Translations under genes and position numbers: made by a program
Notes under the pieces: generated by a model
Databases searched by the model: none
Told to the model about the DNA's origin: nothing
Seen by the model: only the letters and a program-made list of their open reading frames with translations
Source: Prorocentrum cordatum
Lineage: Eukaryota > Sar > Dinophyceae > Prorocentrales > Prorocentraceae
Reading direction: 5' to 3'
Length of the DNA: 64,000 nt
NCBI GenBank assembly: GCA_963575745.1
Contig: CAUYUJ010022043.1
Span: 43,501 to 107,500 of the forward strand
Shown here: positions 61,279 through 64,000 of the stretch, piece by piece
Numbering within the stretch: the stretch's first letter is position 1
Layout of the letters: the number at the start of each line of letters is the position of its first letter

Positions 61279-62880
61279 GTGAACGCATCGTCGGCCCTGC
61301 GCGGTCCCGTTGGCGGGCATGGCGGCGGAGCCCGCTTGATGCCAGGCGGCGCTGCTGCTGGGGCAGCAGCCGAGGCTGCGCCGCGCCGACGAGGGGGCGG
61401 CGACATCGCAGTTGCCCGGGAGGCTGCGAGGGCCGCTAAGAAACGGAGGGCTGATGAGAAAGCAGCAGAGTTGCGCCGACTGCAAGCGCTAGCAGTTCCG
61501 CCGTCAGTTCAGGCACGTCTCTTCGATCTGCCAACCCACTTCCTTGGCCATCCGCTGCAGCAGCACCTGGCTGAAGTGATTTTGATAGCACGCCAGCACT
61601 TGTCAGACAGCGGCGACTCAAGGGTTTCAGATGTATGCGACCTCTTGTTCAATCCAGAGTCTGCGCATTTGAATTCTGCGTCTGTGACGCTCCAAACAGA
61701 CCACCTTGACATGGACAGAAAACAGTTGCAGCATGACTCAATACAGCGAGTTGCCGCGTCTTACTTCTATGACCGTATTCGTCGCCGTGCGACCTCGGAG
61801 GCCGCCATCGCATCCCCAGGGGTGGTCGCGAGACACATGATATATCTCGTGGCTTATGACGAAACTCCGCTGTACCTTCGACAGTTCGGGCCCACGCCTA
61901 GACGGGCCCACGGTGGTGCAGAAGACAGTTTACAGGTTGCGCTATCAAATGAGTTCATGTCTTTGGTTCCGCAGTCGCATTGCTCAGCACCTACAGAAAC
62001 ATTGCAAACACAACGGCGGCATGGTGTTTTGGTGATCAATCGAAGCGATGGAGGCATTGAAAAGTATGCGATGGTCCTTGGAAGAACGGTCTGTGGAGTC
62101 CAAGCGCTGCTCCGTAACGCGCCTGGGTGCCGAATGGCGGCGTCGATGGAATCGGACCCTACCAACCTCCCAGATCTACGTTTCGAATCGTGTACGCGAT
62201 TGGTTGCACGTGACAGACACCCTTCAAATTTAGTCGTGAAGAGACGGATGAGGAGACGACTCTTTCGCAGAATGCGGGCATGGTTGTCGTTGGTGGTGCC
62301 GCGCCGCCAGCATATGATGCAAACCATCAGGAACAGTGCTACATCAAACTTCGACCCAACGATTTCGGGCATGATCAACATCAGTTTCACGCTGCTTTCG
62401 CCTGGCGCGTTGTCGATTTTCAGGCGATGCTTGGAAGATCTGTTACGTCGCCGCCTTGACGTCCAAGTTGGGCGGATTCCGATGGAGGCCGAGGTCCGCC
62501 GACAACTTGTACTTAGATGGTTTTGCGCCGCACGTCGGCGGCCACTGGATGGTCAGGATGCTCCTCTCAGCGCTGGCCACGGGCGACTGGGGCGTGGAAG
62601 AGGACGAGACAATCTACATGGTGATCCCCGCTGGTGTCGCGTTCGACAGGGACGTCTTGATCGAGAAAGCAGTGGTCGGCATCAGTAGCGCGTTGGCCAG
62701 CCGAGCCCCCCTGGTGCACATGCGAAAGAACTGGATGCACGCTGAGGGGTCCACGTGTGGCATCTGCTTGATGTTGCTCCTGGGAGGTTGCCTTGCGCCA
62801 GTATACGAGGATTTCAGCAGAAAGCTTCGGAAGGCAGAAAAGAACACCAAGGGCACCGTCGACGTCAGCGTGCTCGGGGA
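61279..62880 (+). CDS. Unnamed dinoflagellate multi-copy protein, frame broken once
   Basis: The first frame (61,279-62,545) has an Ala/Gly/Arg-rich N terminus and a basic coiled segment (AREAARAAKKRRADEKAAEL). It then becomes globular: HMIYLVAYDETPLYLRQFGP, RHGVLVINRSDGGIEKYAMV, and PTISGMINISFTLLSPGALS with FRRCLEDLLRRRLDVQVGR. A single-base shift near 62,545 leads to MVRMLLSALATGDWGVEEDE, VGISSALASRAPLVHMRKNW, and GGCLAPVYEDFSRKLRK, ending in a G-run at 62,880-62,892. The blocks YDET, SGMIN, GDW and a W-plus-GCL ending recall a large family of unnamed dinoflagellate proteins that may be transposon-derived. The function is unknown. Confidence 0.55.
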
Positions 62881-63530
62881 GGGGGGGGGGGGGTGCAGCG
62901 GGCGGCGACGGCGGCGCAGGCGAGGCGGCAATCGTACCCTATCGAGCTGCCTGTGGCAAGCACTGCCACCGCCCCCGAGCAGCAGCGGAATGATAGGAAA
63001 GGGGGGGGGGGGGGGTTATGCTGCATCCTGCCTGGGCCCACCTACGCCCAGAGGGTCGGAGGGGCTGAAGGGCGGGGCGGGGGAGGGGGTCCCTCAATTT
63101 TAGCACAGAAAGAAAACGGCACGAGAAGGGGGTAGCGATAATACGTGATTGCGCGGATACCATGAATTATTTGCGGCGCTTCTAAAACACTTGAGGCATG
63201 CACCCGTGTGCCGACATTTCTGTTGCCACCTATTTGTAGACATGTGGTGTGTCTCGTTGGTGCCCTGGCGAGGCATGAAGACGGCGCTGAAACTTGATAT
63301 ACCACTTGTATCTTTGATGTTGGGGCACACTGGATATATTCCTTGGCGCTCTCTTGGCCCCTCTTTTGCACGTTCTCTGGGCCTTCTTGGGGTTGCCCTG
63401 AAGACGCGAGACATGCTGGGGGGGCCCCGAGTGGGCTCCTGCAGTGACCGAGCAGGCCCCGAAAGGGCCACGAGCGGGCACCTCAGAGCCTCAGGGGGGG
63501 GGGGGGGGGGGGAGCCAGAGGGCACCAAGA
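62880..63530. other. G-runs and non-coding tail
   Basis: Runs of 10-13 G at 62,880, 63,001 and a longer one at 63,494-63,512. Chance frames only. 63,340-63,420 has CTCTTGG/CTTCTTGGGG words of the CAAGA satellite type. Confidence 0.55.
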
Positions 63531-63533
63531 GGA

Positions 63534-63572
63534 CCGAACACCAGATATATCACTGATCTATCTGGTGTTCGG
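63534..63572. repeat. Perfect inverted repeat with 14-bp arms
   Basis: CCGAACACCAGATA and TATCTGGTGTTCGG separated by 11 nt (TATCACTGATC). A degraded half (GATCACCGATACATCTGGTC) lies at about 63,739. Confidence 0.95.
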
Positions 63573-64000
63573 CCCTCTTGGAGCCCCGTCCGAGCTCCCC
63601 CGAGCTCGTCGGAGAGCCATCAGAGGGGCCCCATGGGGCCTCCAAGACGGACTGAGAGGGTCCCGAGAGGGCCACAACATGGCCCGCCAGAGCCCCGAGA
63701 AAGGCCTAAGAGGGACCCGAGAGAAACAGCCTGCACGTAGATCACCGATACATCTGGTCTTGGCATCCGCATTGCATGGATGGGCCCCCCTCGACACGGG
63801 TGTTCCAACGCCCAAGAGGGGGCAGGCAAGAATGCCCCGATAAGGCTCAAGGGAGGCCCATGAAGGCACGAGGAAGGCCCGCAGAAAGGCCTCAATGGTA
63901 CCGACAAGCAGCTCGCAACCATTCAGCTTCGGGCCAACGCTGCTGCGTGGTGGCGGGTTCTGAGGAACAGGGGGCCAGTGAAAGCAAGCCCTCGGGAGCC
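63573..64000. repeat. Degenerate GAGGGCC/CAAGA-type satellite
   Basis: Words such as GAGAGGGCC, CAAGACGGAC and CAAGAGGG recur irregularly, related to the other CAAGA arrays. No gene is supported to the right edge. Confidence 0.55.

Overview
This window looks like nuclear DNA of a dinoflagellate, possibly a Prorocentrum-like species (the species is a guess). The strongest evidence is four exact 22-nt copies of the dinoflagellate spliced leader (SL) on the minus strand near 35.5-38.0 kb. Other support: Copia-type polyproteins of the dinoflagellate style, a DUF3638/DUF3645 gene, a LINE with the dinoflagellate domain order, high GC, and mostly repetitive DNA. No bacterial operon, tRNA, rRNA or CRISPR was seen. 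|| Layout. 0.35-12.5 kb: a broken minus-strand Copia-like gag-pol (gag, zinc knuckle, RING, retropepsin, downstream domain). It is interrupted at 3744-5684 by a TIR-type element and is studded with about 21 copies of a 14-bp quasi-palindrome. 12.9-14.64 kb: CAAGA-rich satellite. 14643-21746: an LTR/Copia element on the plus strand with 155-bp LTRs and a 5-bp target duplication; all domains are recognisable but frames are broken. 21.94-26.92 kb: exons of a minus-strand DUF3638/DUF3645 gene, with satellite-filled introns and a GAC-repeat tract in a conserved region. 26.94-28.18 kb: 388-bp tandem repeats. 28.2-34.7 kb: minisatellites, microsatellites and dispersed repeats. 34.79-38.55 kb: a 2,049-bp tandem segmental duplication carrying a small two-TM gene, its truncated first-exon copies and SL plus relict-SL cassettes. 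36.4-41.0 kb: 131/122-bp satellite. 41.0-42.6 kb: dispersed repeats and a roughly 75-bp minisatellite. 42.7-49.6 kb: a dead minus-strand LINE. 50.2-60.2 kb: nine copies of a roughly 1.2-kb higher-order satellite, one with a 367-bp mobile insertion. 61.3-62.9 kb: a plus-strand gene of an unnamed dinoflagellate family. The end holds G-runs, a perfect 14-bp-arm palindrome and degenerate satellite. || How it fits together. The coding content is mainly retroelement machinery (gag, protease, integrase, RT, RNase H; LINE endonuclease and RT), and almost all of it is disabled. Likely host genes are the DUF3638/3645 gene, the small SL-derived membrane-protein gene and the 61.3-kb gene. The two most unusual signals are (1) a hairpin-forming, GNRA-loop 14-mer dispersed in mostly consistent coding phase as Ala-Gly-x-Pro-Ala, and (2) genomic spliced-leader relics showing that a trans-spliced mRNA re-entered the genome and was then amplified in tandem. 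Many frameshifts could be real decay or uncorrected assembly indels; sequence alone cannot tell these apart.
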